Positions 51,743-58,916 of a stretch of DNA of 64,000 nt are shown here, piece by piece. Where the stretch lies: contig JBMOMT010000055.1 in the NCBI GenBank assembly GCA_049324835.1, positions 62,001-126,000 of the forward strand, given 5' to 3'. Made by a program: the position numbers and the translations under genes. This DNA comes from JBMOMT01 sp049324835 (GTDB lineage Bacteria; Chloroflexota; Anaerolineae; CAYNKW01). A model generated the notes under the pieces. The model saw nothing but the letters and a program-made list of their open reading frames with translations. It made no database searches and was not told the origin of the DNA. Every line of letters starts with the position of its first letter. The first letter of the stretch is position 1.

Positions 51743-52729
51743 ATGTTGACCGATCACCTGCCGCGTATTTCTTTGGCCTTTTTACCCACCCCCCTGGAAG
51801 AGATGCCCCGCCTGCGGGCGGCGTTGGGCGGCGGCCCGCGCCTGCTGGTCAAGCGGGACGATCAGACCGGTCTGGCGACCGGCGGCAACAAGAGCCGCAA
51901 GCTCGAGTTTCTCGTCGCCGAGGCGCTGACGCAAAAGGCCGATACCCTGGTCACGGCGGGCGGACCGCAGTCGAATCATTGCCGCCAGACGGCGGCCGCG
52001 GCCGCCAAGACAGGCCTGAGATGCGTGTTGGTGCTGAGCGGCCATCCGCCGGCCCGGGTCGACTGGAACGGCAACCTGCTGCTCGACGATCTGTTGGGCG
52101 CAGAGATGCGCTGGGCGGGTGAGGCCACACGGGAAGCTGCGCTGGAAGAGACCGTCCAGTCGCTGCGGGCCAGCGGCGCCCGGCCCTACCTCATCCCGGT
52201 GGGCGGCTCGGTGCCTGTGGGGGCCGCCGGTTACGTGGCGGCCGTGGAAGAGCTGGCAGACCAGTTGGCAGCGCGCGGCGAGCGCGTGGCCCGCATTGTA
52301 TTCCCTTCCGGCTCGGCAGGCACCCACGCCGGCATCCTGGTGGGTATCAAGGCGCTGGGATTGTCTGCGCGGGTGGAGGGCATCAACGACGACAAGGTCG
52401 GTGGGCTGTTGGACAAGGTGCGATCGCTGGCCGTTGCCACAGCGGACCATCTGAACCTGAAGCTGCACTTTGCCGACGAGGACCTGGTCCTGCACGATGC
52501 CTATGGCGCAGCCGGTTATGGCGTCATCACAAACGCCGAGCGCGAGGCCATCCGCCTGCTGGCCCGCACCGAGGGCCTCATCGCCGACCCGGTCTACACC
52601 GGGCGCGCGCTGGCCGGACTGATCGACCTGGTGCGCCGGGGCGTCTATGGCTCTGACGAGACGGTGCTCTTTTGGCACACCGGCGGCGTGGCTGGCCTCT
52701 TTGGCCACTCGATGGAAACCTGGAGTTGA
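51743..52729 (+). CDS. PLP-dependent D-cysteine desulfhydrase / ACC deaminase-like enzyme
   Basis: A 328-aa fold-type II PLP enzyme. Typical sequence: LVKRDDQTGLATGGNKSRKL with the PLP lysine in GGNKSRKLE, TAGGPQSNHCRQTAAAAA, the phosphate-binding loop FPSGSAGTHAGILVG, and IADPVYTGRALAGLIDLV. The family covers D-cysteine desulfhydrase (releasing pyruvate, H2S and ammonia) and ACC deaminase; the former is more common in this form, but the reaction is not certain. The ATG at 51743 is preferred by position. Confidence 0.88.
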   Translation: MLTDHLPRISLAFLPTPLEEMPRLRAALGGGPRLLVKRDDQTGLATGGNKSRKLEFLVAEALTQKADTLVTAGGPQSNHCRQTAAAAAKTGLRCVLVLSGHPPARVDWNGNLLLDDLLGAEMRWAGEATREAALEETVQSLRASGARPYLIPVGGSVPVGAAGYVAAVEELADQLAARGERVARIVFPSGSAGTHAGILVGIKALGLSARVEGINDDKVGGLLDKVRSLAVATADHLNLKLHFADEDLVLHDAYGAAGYGVITNAEREAIRLLARTEGLIADPVYTGRALAGLIDLVRRGVYGSDETVLFWHTGGVAGLFGHSMETWS

Positions 52730-52742
52730 ATGGAGCCCTTTT

Positions 52743-53423
52743 TTGACCGCTGACACGCCCCCTATCCTGCTGGCCTCTGCTTCACCCCGCCGTCGAGAGT
52801 TACTCTCCTGGCTGGGATGGCCCTTTTCCGTCGTCGCCGCCGATGTGGACGAGACGGGAATCGACGCTGAATCGCCGCCAGAGATGGTGCAGCGCCTGAG
52901 CCGCGAAAAGGCGCGACACGTGGCCGCCCGGCGCCCGCAGGCGGTGGTCATCGCCGCCGACACCACCGTGGCCCTGGATGGCCGCTCGCTGGGCAAACCG
53001 GTCGATAACGCCGAGGCGACGGCCATGCTGCGCGCCTTGCGGAACCGTCCGCACCAGGTCTACAGCGGTCTGACGGTGATCTGGGGGGAGCAGCACCTCA
53101 CCGACCTGGCCGAGAGCCTGGTTTGGATGCGCCGTTACAGCGACGACGAGATCGCTGCCTATGTGGCCAGCGGCGATCCACTGGACAAGGCGGGCGCTTA
53201 TGCCGTGCAGCACGCGCGTTTCAGGCCGGCGGAGCGGGTAGAGGGTTGTTTCGCCAGCGTGATGGGCTTTCCGTTGTGTCATCTGACACGGGCGCTGGCC
53301 GGCTGCGGCTTGCGAGCGCCGGTCGATGTGCCGGCTGTGTGCCAGACGCGCACCGGCTTTGGCTGCCGCGTGTTTGGCGACATTCTCGACATCGCTTTGA
53401 GAGACAGAGGACAAGAGACATGA
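52743..53423 (+). CDS. maf: Maf-family nucleotide pyrophosphatase
   Basis: A 226-aa protein with the Maf signature at its start (LLASASPRRRELLSWLG), then VIAADTTVALDGRSLGKP and the DPLDKAGAYAVQ loop. It hydrolyses non-canonical or ordinary NTPs (dTTP/UTP type) and is linked to septum control in Bacillus. Start: TTG at 52743 with GGAG 7 bases upstream. Upstream in-frame codons lie inside the desulfhydrase gene. The stop overlaps the GNAT start by four bases. Confidence 0.93.
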   Translation: MTADTPPILLASASPRRRELLSWLGWPFSVVAADVDETGIDAESPPEMVQRLSREKARHVAARRPQAVVIAADTTVALDGRSLGKPVDNAEATAMLRALRNRPHQVYSGLTVIWGEQHLTDLAESLVWMRRYSDDEIAAYVASGDPLDKAGAYAVQHARFRPAERVEGCFASVMGFPLCHLTRALAGCGLRAPVDVPAVCQTRTGFGCRVFGDILDIALRDRGQET

Positions 53424-53941
53424 TCTATGGAGAAAAGACCCGGTTGCGTCACATCGAGCGTGAGGACATCCCCACCTTTGTGCGCTGGTTCAACGATCCG
53501 GAGGTGCGCGAGTACCTGGCGATTTTCCGGCCCATGTCCAGGGCGGAGGAAGAAAAGTGGTTCGAGCGCCATCTCGGCGATGCCGACTCGGAGATATTTG
53601 CCATCGAGACGCAAGAAGGGGTCCACATCGGCAACATTGGCCTGCACGACACCCACTGGCAATATCGCCTGGTCGAGATGGGCATCGTCATCGGCGAAAA
53701 GGAATACTGGGGCAAAGGCTACGGCAGCGACGCCATCCGCACCCTGTTGCGTTTTGTCTTTGGTGAGATGAACCTGCACCGCGTGGCGCTGCGGGTGCGG
53801 GCCGATAACGCACGCGCCATCCGGGCCTACGAGAAATGCGGCTTTCAACACGAGGGGATAAAACGAGAGGCCATTTTCGCCAACGGTCGTTACTACGATG
53901 AGCTGCACCTGGGTATTCTGGATCGTGAGTTCGAAGGATAA
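53420..53941 (+). CDS. GNAT-family N-acetyltransferase (RimJ/RimL type)
   Basis: A 173-aa acetyltransferase: LRHIEREDIPTFVRWFNDPE at the N terminus, IGIVIGEKEYWGKGYGSDAIR-like motif A (here MGIVIGEKEYWGKGYGSDAI) for acetyl-CoA binding, LRVRADNARAIRAYEKCGF (motif B). It resembles ribosomal-protein or spermidine N-acetyltransferases. Coupled by ATGA to maf, it is the last gene of the operon. No terminator is seen in the following 335-base gap. Confidence 0.92.
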   Translation: MIYGEKTRLRHIEREDIPTFVRWFNDPEVREYLAIFRPMSRAEEEKWFERHLGDADSEIFAIETQEGVHIGNIGLHDTHWQYRLVEMGIVIGEKEYWGKGYGSDAIRTLLRFVFGEMNLHRVALRVRADNARAIRAYEKCGFQHEGIKREAIFANGRYYDELHLGILDREFEG

Positions 53942-54182
53942 CGTGTGTCCGGCGACAGGCCGCTTCTGACAGCGCACCAAAATCGGATCAGGTTCTAGTT
54001 ACACTGAGCTGGCTCTCCCCGCTTTCCCCAGTCTCGGCATGGTAAAAGTTTCCCATAGCCCGGACAAGCTTCGTTTGGACAGAAATCTCCGGTTTGGGCC
54101 AACTGTTCTCCGGTCTCCCTCAAGATAGTGTGTCGAGCATACGCTATTTACCGGCAACACCCAAGAGGGAAACTATCCGAAT
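53942..54182. other. Noncoding stretch with no recognised feature
   Basis: Between the GNAT stop and the ArsR promoter I see no coding frame with a plausible ribosome-binding site, no clear terminator and no known RNA motif. Base composition is less GC-rich toward the 3' end, where the promoter begins. Confidence 0.6.
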
Positions 54183-54211
54183 TTGACAGCCATCCCATTT
54201 CGATGTAATAT
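54183..54211 (+). promoter_or_regulatory. Promoter for the ArsR-lipid operon
   Basis: TTGACA (54183-54188), 17-base spacer, TAATAT (54206-54211) in an A/T-rich block. Start about 60 bases before the ArsR ATG. Confidence 0.7.
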
Positions 54212-54229
54212 ATAAGCGTTTCTTTATAT
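54210..54229. promoter_or_regulatory. Candidate ArsR operator
   Basis: ATATAA (54210-54215) and TTATAT (54224-54229) form an inverted repeat with an 8-base spacer at the end of the -10 box and the predicted transcription start. The A/T-rich imperfect palindrome fits sites bound by ArsR/SmtB repressors, suggesting autoregulation. Confidence 0.5.
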
Positions 54230-54276
54230 TATAAAACTCTGTTTATACGGCGCTTTTCAGGCAACAGGGATGCAAC

Positions 54277-54621
54277 ATGGGCGACGGGGCGCAAGGACCA
54301 AGGCTCAGCCTAAAAAGAGACAACACGCCGCCAGAAGTACGCGAACTACGACAGTATTTTCGTGTCATGGGTGACGTGCTGCGCCTGCGCCTTTTGCGTG
54401 AGCTGGCCATCCAGGACGAAATGAGCGTTTCACAACTCGTGGCTGTGCTGCGCGTCAGCCAGCCGCTGGTGTCCTTTCATCTGGGTCTGCTCCGACGGGC
54501 CAGGCTGGTGCGCACCCGTCGAACCGGACGGCAGGCCTATTATACGCTAGATCGCGAACAGATGGCGCACTATCACAACCTGTTGGCCGCCTTTTTGCCA
54601 GAAACCCATTCCGATGAGTGA
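54277..54621 (+). CDS. ArsR/SmtB-family winged-helix regulator
   Basis: A 114-aa regulator. The winged-helix core is clear: LRQYFRVMGDVLRLRLLREL, then MSVSQLVAVLRVSQPLVSFH (recognition helix) and LGLLRRARLVRTRRTGRQAY (wing). The metal-binding ELCVCDL motif of ArsR is absent (replaced by ELAIQDE), so the signal is probably not metal through that site. The stop overlaps the acyltransferase start by eight bases, which makes the following lipid genes its likely targets. Confidence 0.9.
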   Translation: MGDGAQGPRLSLKRDNTPPEVRELRQYFRVMGDVLRLRLLRELAIQDEMSVSQLVAVLRVSQPLVSFHLGLLRRARLVRTRRTGRQAYYTLDREQMAHYHNLLAAFLPETHSDE

Positions 54622-55531
54622 ATCCCGGTCTGGTCTATCGCTCACTTTTTTTCTCTACCGCCTGGCCGGAGCCGTGCTGCCGGCCATCCCAACGGTGTTG
54701 GGTTATCGTCTGGCCGAGATCGGCGGGGCGCTGATATTTGCCCTCTCGCCCGATGTGAGGCGACGGGTGTGCGCCAACTTGAGCCATGTGCTGGCTCAGG
54801 AGCCTGACCATCCACTCGTGCGGGTTACGGCGCGGCGAATGCTGGGCAATCTGGTCAAAAACTATTTCGATCTGTTCCGACTGCCGCGCCTGACGCCGGC
54901 GCAGAGCGCGCAGTTTGTCGAGGTGCAGGGCTGGCAGCACATCGAGACCAGCCTCAGCCGTGGCAAGGGTCTGATCGTCGTCTCGGCTCACCTGGGCAAC
55001 ATCGAGATCGTGGTACAGATCTTTGCCCGCCACGGCGTGGCCGTGACCATCCCTGTGGAGCGCCTTCAACCGCCGCGCCTTTTCGATTACATCTGTCGTC
55101 TGCGGAGCAGCCATGGCCTGCGATTGGTGCCCATCGACGGGCCGCTGCTGATGCTCTACCGCGCGCTGCGCCGCGGCGAAGTGGTGGGTCTGGCTGCCGA
55201 CCGCGACATCACGGCCAGCGGGCAGGTGGCGCATTTTTTCGGCGCACCGGCCCAACTGCCCGACGGCCACGTGCGGCTGGCGTTACGCACCGGCGCGCCG
55301 CTGCTGTGCGCCTTTAGCCAGCGTCTGGCGCACAATCGTTTCCTGGCGCACATTCTGCCGCCCCTGGAACTGGCGCAGAGCGGCGATCCAGAGGCCGATG
55401 TGGCCGCCGGTGTGAGACAGGTGCTGGCAGCAGTGGAACAGGCCATCGCCCAACATCCAGACCAATGGTATGTGACTCACGCCGTCTGGCCGTCGAATCA
55501 CCAGCCGCGGCGTCGATCAGAGCATGTATGA
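54614..55531 (+). CDS. Lysophospholipid acyltransferase family (HtrB/PatA-like)
   Basis: A 305-aa membrane-associated acyltransferase. The catalytic HxxxxE is in VVSAHLGNIEIVV near residue 122, followed by PVERLQPPRLFDYI and LRRGEVVGLAADRDITASG. This is the LpxL/HtrB fold also used by the mycobacterial phosphatidylinositol-mannoside acyltransferase (Rv2611c/PatA). With the downstream GT4 and CDP-alcohol phosphatidyltransferase, and no lipid A genes visible, acylation of a glycosylated phospholipid is the better inference. Confidence 0.88.
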   Translation: MSESRSGLSLTFFLYRLAGAVLPAIPTVLGYRLAEIGGALIFALSPDVRRRVCANLSHVLAQEPDHPLVRVTARRMLGNLVKNYFDLFRLPRLTPAQSAQFVEVQGWQHIETSLSRGKGLIVVSAHLGNIEIVVQIFARHGVAVTIPVERLQPPRLFDYICRLRSSHGLRLVPIDGPLLMLYRALRRGEVVGLAADRDITASGQVAHFFGAPAQLPDGHVRLALRTGAPLLCAFSQRLAHNRFLAHILPPLELAQSGDPEADVAAGVRQVLAAVEQAIAQHPDQWYVTHAVWPSNHQPRRRSEHV

Positions 55532-56715
55532 AAATCGCCCTTGTATCACCCTACGATTTTGCACGACCGGGTGGGGTGGCCACCCACATCAACGCCCTGA
55601 GCCGCGAGTTCCGGGCGCGCGGCCACGATGTGCGCATCATCGCGCCGTGCTCTTCAAACGACGCACCGCTGCCCTACATCATCAAAGCCAGCGGCTCGGT
55701 GCAGGCGATATCCTATGCCGGCACCGTGGCCCGCATCAGCCTGTCGCCGCGGATGTACCACCGTGTGAAGCGCATTTTGGCGCAAGAACAGTTCGACGTC
55801 ATCCACCTCCACGAACCGCTCACGCCCGGCCTGACGCTGGCCGTGCTGCGACATCTGGGCGTGTGCCCCGAATCGCTGGTGGTGGGCACTTTTCACGCCT
55901 ATCAGGAGGCGCACAAGGGTTATGCGCTGGGCAAACCGCTCTTCCGGCGCATTATCCGCCGCCTAGATGGTCGCATCGCCGTGTCGGAGGCGGCCCGAGA
56001 TTACGCAGCTCGTTACTTTCCTGGCGAGTATGCCATCATCCCCAACGGCATCGACCCGGAGCGTTTCGGCAGCGCGGCTGTGCAACCGCTGGCAGCTTTT
56101 AGTGACGATCGGCCCAACGTGCTCTTTGTGGGGCGGCTGGAGCAGCGCAAGGGGTTGGCCTATCTGCTGCGCGCCTTTGCCCGCGTGCAATCCTTTGCGC
56201 CGCAGACGCGCCTGCTGGTGGTGGGCGCCTCGGAGCGGGATGAGCAGGCTCTGTATGTGGCTCTGAGCCGGGAGTTGGGGCTGCGGCACGTCCATTTTGT
56301 GGGGCAGGTATCTGACGACGACTTGCCGCGTTATTACCGCTCCAGTCATCTGTTCTGCGCGCCGTCCATCGGCTTTGAAAGTTTTGGGTTGGTGCTGCTG
56401 GAAGCCATGGCTGCCGGCGTGCCGGTGATCGCCACCGATATTCGGGGTTATCGTTCCGTGGTGGGCAACAGCGGGGCAGGGCTGCTGGTGCCGCCCAAAG
56501 ACGCCGCTGCTCTGGCGCAGGCCATCATTCAGCTCTTGCAGGATCCACGCCGGCGGCAGGATATGGCCCAGCAAGGCCGGGCGCGGTCGTTGGCTTACAA
56601 TTGGCCGCACATCGCCGACCGCATCCTGAGTTTTTACCGCCGCCTGCGCCTGCAACGGGATGTGGCTCGACGCCAAGAGATCGACGAGTGGGAGGTAGAA
56701 CATGCCCGTGGTTAA
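55528..56715 (+). CDS. Family 4 glycosyltransferase, PimA-like
   Basis: A 395-aa GT-B glycosyltransferase. MKIALVSPYDFARPGGVATH is the N-terminal donor/acceptor glycine-rich loop typical of PimA (phosphatidyl-myo-inositol alpha-mannosyltransferase). Further: LHEPLTPGLTLAVLRHLG, IIPNGIDPERF, LFVGRLEQRKGLAYLLRAFA and the E-x(7)-E motif FESFGLVLLEAMAAG. The start overlaps the acyltransferase stop (ATGA). Mannose transfer to a phosphatidylinositol-like lipid is inferred from gene order and resemblance; other acceptors are possible. Confidence 0.88.
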   Translation: MKIALVSPYDFARPGGVATHINALSREFRARGHDVRIIAPCSSNDAPLPYIIKASGSVQAISYAGTVARISLSPRMYHRVKRILAQEQFDVIHLHEPLTPGLTLAVLRHLGVCPESLVVGTFHAYQEAHKGYALGKPLFRRIIRRLDGRIAVSEAARDYAARYFPGEYAIIPNGIDPERFGSAAVQPLAAFSDDRPNVLFVGRLEQRKGLAYLLRAFARVQSFAPQTRLLVVGASERDEQALYVALSRELGLRHVHFVGQVSDDDLPRYYRSSHLFCAPSIGFESFGLVLLEAMAAGVPVIATDIRGYRSVVGNSGAGLLVPPKDAAALAQAIIQLLQDPRRRQDMAQQGRARSLAYNWPHIADRILSFYRRLRLQRDVARRQEIDEWEVEHARG

Positions 56716-57379
56716 AGTGGGAAGCAAAAACAGAGGCACCTCGGCCACGCTCACCGATCGCGCTCGTTATTGGGTGCGCGGCCTGGTTGATCCCATCGCC
56801 ACTTTGTTGGTGCGCCTGGGATTCACACCCAATACGCTGACGCTGCTCGGTTTCCTGATGAACGTCACCGTGGCGATCATTCTTTCTCAGGGCGAGATGC
56901 GCTGGGGAGCGGTAGCCTTTTTCATCGCCAGCGCCGTCGATGGATTGGATGGAGCAGTGGCCCGTAAACTCGGTCGAGTGAGCCGTTTTGGCGCCTTTCT
57001 AGACTCAACGGTGGATCGGCTCTCCGAGGCGGCGGTCTTTTTGGGCCTGCTGGTCTGGTACACCGGCCAGGGGGCGCGCCAGGAGATCGTGCTCATTTAC
57101 GCTACCATCGTCGGCTCGTTGATGGTCAGTTATTCACGCGCCCGGGCCGAGGGTCTGGGGCTAGACTGCAAAGTGGGGCTGCTCACCCGCATGGAGCGGG
57201 CGGTGGTGCTTTTTTGGGGCCTGCTGTTGCAGCAGGTGACCATTACCCTGTGGATCATGGCGGTGTTGTCCAACTTTACCGCGTTGCAGCGCATGCTCTA
57301 TGTCTGGCGCAAATCGGAAAGGGAGAGCCAGCCGGCTGAGGGAAACGATCGGACAGACGGCGGATCGCAAAACCCCTGA
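56702..57379 (+). CDS. CDP-alcohol phosphatidyltransferase
   Basis: A 225-aa integral membrane enzyme. The full catalytic motif D-x2-D-G-x2-A-R-x8-G-x3-D-x3-D is present: DGLDGAVARKLGR followed by FGAFLDSTVD near residues 80-104. About six membrane helices. Family members make phosphatidylglycerol-phosphate, phosphatidylinositol or its phosphate. In this neighbourhood a phosphatidylinositol(-phosphate) synthase role is plausible. It overlaps the GT4 3' end by 14 bases. Confidence 0.92.
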   Translation: MPVVKVGSKNRGTSATLTDRARYWVRGLVDPIATLLVRLGFTPNTLTLLGFLMNVTVAIILSQGEMRWGAVAFFIASAVDGLDGAVARKLGRVSRFGAFLDSTVDRLSEAAVFLGLLVWYTGQGARQEIVLIYATIVGSLMVSYSRARAEGLGLDCKVGLLTRMERAVVLFWGLLLQQVTITLWIMAVLSNFTALQRMLYVWRKSERESQPAEGNDRTDGGSQNP

Positions 57380-57398
57380 TCGTTTCCGAACAGGGGTT
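57371..57398 (+). terminator. Hairpin over the stop codon of the phosphatidyltransferase gene
   Basis: AACCCCTG (57371-57378) and CAGGGGTT (57391-57398) form an 8-bp stem with a 12-base loop that includes the TGA. The following bases are not T-rich, so it may be a weak bidirectional or Rho-dependent end between convergent genes. Confidence 0.45.
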
Positions 57399-57455
57399 GA
57401 GCGGCAGAGTGCATGCCCTCCCCAACGTTGGTGGAGAGGCAAACGAGGATTGGGG

Positions 57456-57653
57456 TTAGTCTTTCACCGGCTTGCAGGTGGCATGGAGATAGGCAAAATC
57501 GCCACGGGGCGGAATGATCTCCAGAACCTCGACGACCTCGAACGTCTGGCCGGCAAACTCGACCAACTCTCCCACTTCTGGGCGCTCTTCCTGGTTCATG
57601 ATGGTGCCCGGATGTCGCCCACCCATCACCACGTAACTCACCTGGTAGATCAT
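57456..57653 (-). CDS. Small conserved-looking protein, unknown function
   Basis: A 65-aa protein beginning MIYQVSYVVMGGRHPGTI with an ERPEVGELVEFAGQTFEVVE segment, likely a small five-stranded beta barrel. CACCATGATC context gives a modest ribosome-binding site (GGAGGCACC). It lies 39 bases downstream of the cNMP-binding gene on the same strand. No family recognised, but codon use and the convergent layout support it being real. Confidence 0.65.
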   Translation of the reverse strand: MIYQVSYVVMGGRHPGTIMNQEERPEVGELVEFAGQTFEVVEVLEIIPPRGDFAYLHATCKPVKD

Positions 57654-57692
57654 GGTGCCTCCTGATTTACACCTTTCCAGATCGCGCGCCCA

Positions 57693-58136
57693 TCAACGCC
57701 AGGCCAGATTGTAATGCCTCAGCTTGAAGCTCAGGTCGGCGGCCAGGTTACGCATGACGATGTAGCCGATGTGCGTGTCCTGGTCACACAGGTCGATGAA
57801 ATCATCGCGGCCGATGGCGTACAGCACGGTGCGATCCGACGTTGCTCTGACGGTGGCCGAGCGTAACCCACGGTCAATGAGCGACATCTCACCAAAGATC
57901 TGCCCCCGCCCCAGGTGCAAAATGGGAGTAGGCCCCGGCGCCGATGCCGTCCCCAGCGCCACCTCGGCCGTGCCCTCGCGGATGATGTAGAGATCGTTGC
58001 TCGGCTCTTTTTCCCGGACAATGATCGCACTCTTTTGGTGAATCTCTTCCCGGCAGATTTCTGCAATGCGACTTAGCTGCTCCCCAGACAGGCCCGAAAA
58101 GAGGCTGACCTGCCTCAGCAAATCTGTCGATACCAT
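57693..58136 (-). CDS. Cyclic-nucleotide-binding domain protein (Crp-like sensor, no HTH)
   Basis: A 147-aa single-domain protein. The cNMP-binding beta barrel reads VREKEPSNDLYIIREGTAEV, ILHLGRGQIFGEMSLIDRGL (the GEMSL phosphate-binding cassette), then RSATVRATSDRTVLYAIGRD. It lacks a C-terminal helix-turn-helix, so it acts as a ligand-binding or partner module rather than a DNA-binding Crp. In GEMSLIDRGLRSATV the Arg of the canonical cassette (R-x-A) is present. The ATG at 58136 follows GAGGGAG. Confidence 0.88.
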   Translation of the reverse strand: MVSTDLLRQVSLFSGLSGEQLSRIAEICREEIHQKSAIIVREKEPSNDLYIIREGTAEVALGTASAPGPTPILHLGRGQIFGEMSLIDRGLRSATVRATSDRTVLYAIGRDDFIDLCDQDTHIGYIVMRNLAADLSFKLRHYNLAWR

Positions 58137-58267
58137 GGCTTTTCTCCCTCGTATAATATGTTCGTGGTCAGGCACGTAACAGCGTGGAGTGCCGTAAGGC
58201 CACTCTGCTCCGCTGCGCGGCTCACTACGAACCTCCTTCCTGGCACGATCCAGACCGCCAGATAGTC

Positions 58268-58729
58268 TTATTCGCGCGGCGGCGGCGGTGGGATATAGCG
58301 GATGTAGGCATCGAGAAGCTGGATCTCTTGTTCTTTGACCTCTCGATCCAGCGTCAACAGATCACGCACCGACACGACGCCCACCAGTTGATCGCCCGAC
58401 ACCACCGGCAGGTGACGACACTCTTTGCACTGCATTTTGTTCAAGGCGTCCTGGAGGGTCTCATCGACCTCGCCCACCACCAGATCGGTCGTCATCACTT
58501 CGTTCACTCTGACGTCGGCAGGCGCTTTGCCGGCGGCAACCACCCGCACCATCAGGTCGCGCTCGGTAAAGATGCCCACCAGCCGATCACCTTCCAACAC
58601 CGGCAGCGCCCCGATGTGTTTCCCGGCCATCAACTGTACGGCCTCCATCACCGTCTGCCTGCCGTTCACACAATAGAGCGGCCCACCTTTGACAAGTTCA
58701 CCAATAGTTTTCACGATCTCCCTCTGCAT
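58268..58729 (-). CDS. CBS-domain-pair protein
   Basis: A 153-aa protein made of two CBS domains: VNGRQTVMEAVQLMAGKHIG with ALPVLEGDRLVGIFTERDLM, and VGEVDETLQDALNKM with HLPVVSGDQLVGVVSVRDLL. Such pairs bind AMP/ATP or other adenosyl ligands. A CKEC pair lies in the second domain. ATG at 58729; upstream in-frame codons overlap the tRNA gene and are not coding. It may pair with the cNMP-binding protein downstream as two ligand sensors. Confidence 0.92.
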   Translation of the reverse strand: MQREIVKTIGELVKGGPLYCVNGRQTVMEAVQLMAGKHIGALPVLEGDRLVGIFTERDLMVRVVAAGKAPADVRVNEVMTTDLVVGEVDETLQDALNKMQCKECRHLPVVSGDQLVGVVSVRDLLTLDREVKEQEIQLLDAYIRYIPPPPPRE

Positions 58730-58768
58730 CAACCTTTCTCGTGATCGACCCGACTCTTTTCCAGATGA

Positions 58769-58850
58769 TGGGGAAGGAGAGACTCGAACTCTCACGGGTT
58801 GCCCCACGTGATCCTAAGTCACGCTCGTCTGCCAGTTCCGACACTTCCCC
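58769..58850 (-). tRNA. tRNA-Leu (anticodon TAG)
   Basis: Minus-strand cloverleaf of 82 bases. Acceptor stem GGGGAAG/CTTCCCC with discriminator A, Leu-type D arm with TGGCAGACG, anticodon arm CGTGA-CTTAGGA-TCACG giving TAG at positions 34-36, a class II long variable arm (GGGCAACCC), and T arm GAGAG-TTCGAGT-CTCTC. The 3' CCA is not encoded. Reads CUA codons (and possibly other CUN). Confidence 0.93.
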
Positions 58851-58866
58851 ACACCACGTGCAGGCG

Positions 58867-58895
58867 ATTATACAATTGAACCTGCATTTGGGCAA
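58867..58895 (-). promoter_or_regulatory. Promoter for tRNA-Leu
   Basis: Minus-strand TTGCCC (58895-58890), 17-base spacer, TATAAT (58872-58867), about 10 bases before a start just upstream of the tRNA 5' end. It may also drive the CBS gene 40 bases beyond the tRNA. Confidence 0.75.
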
Positions 58896-58916
58896 GTGGA
58901 AAATATCAGTCGCGCC

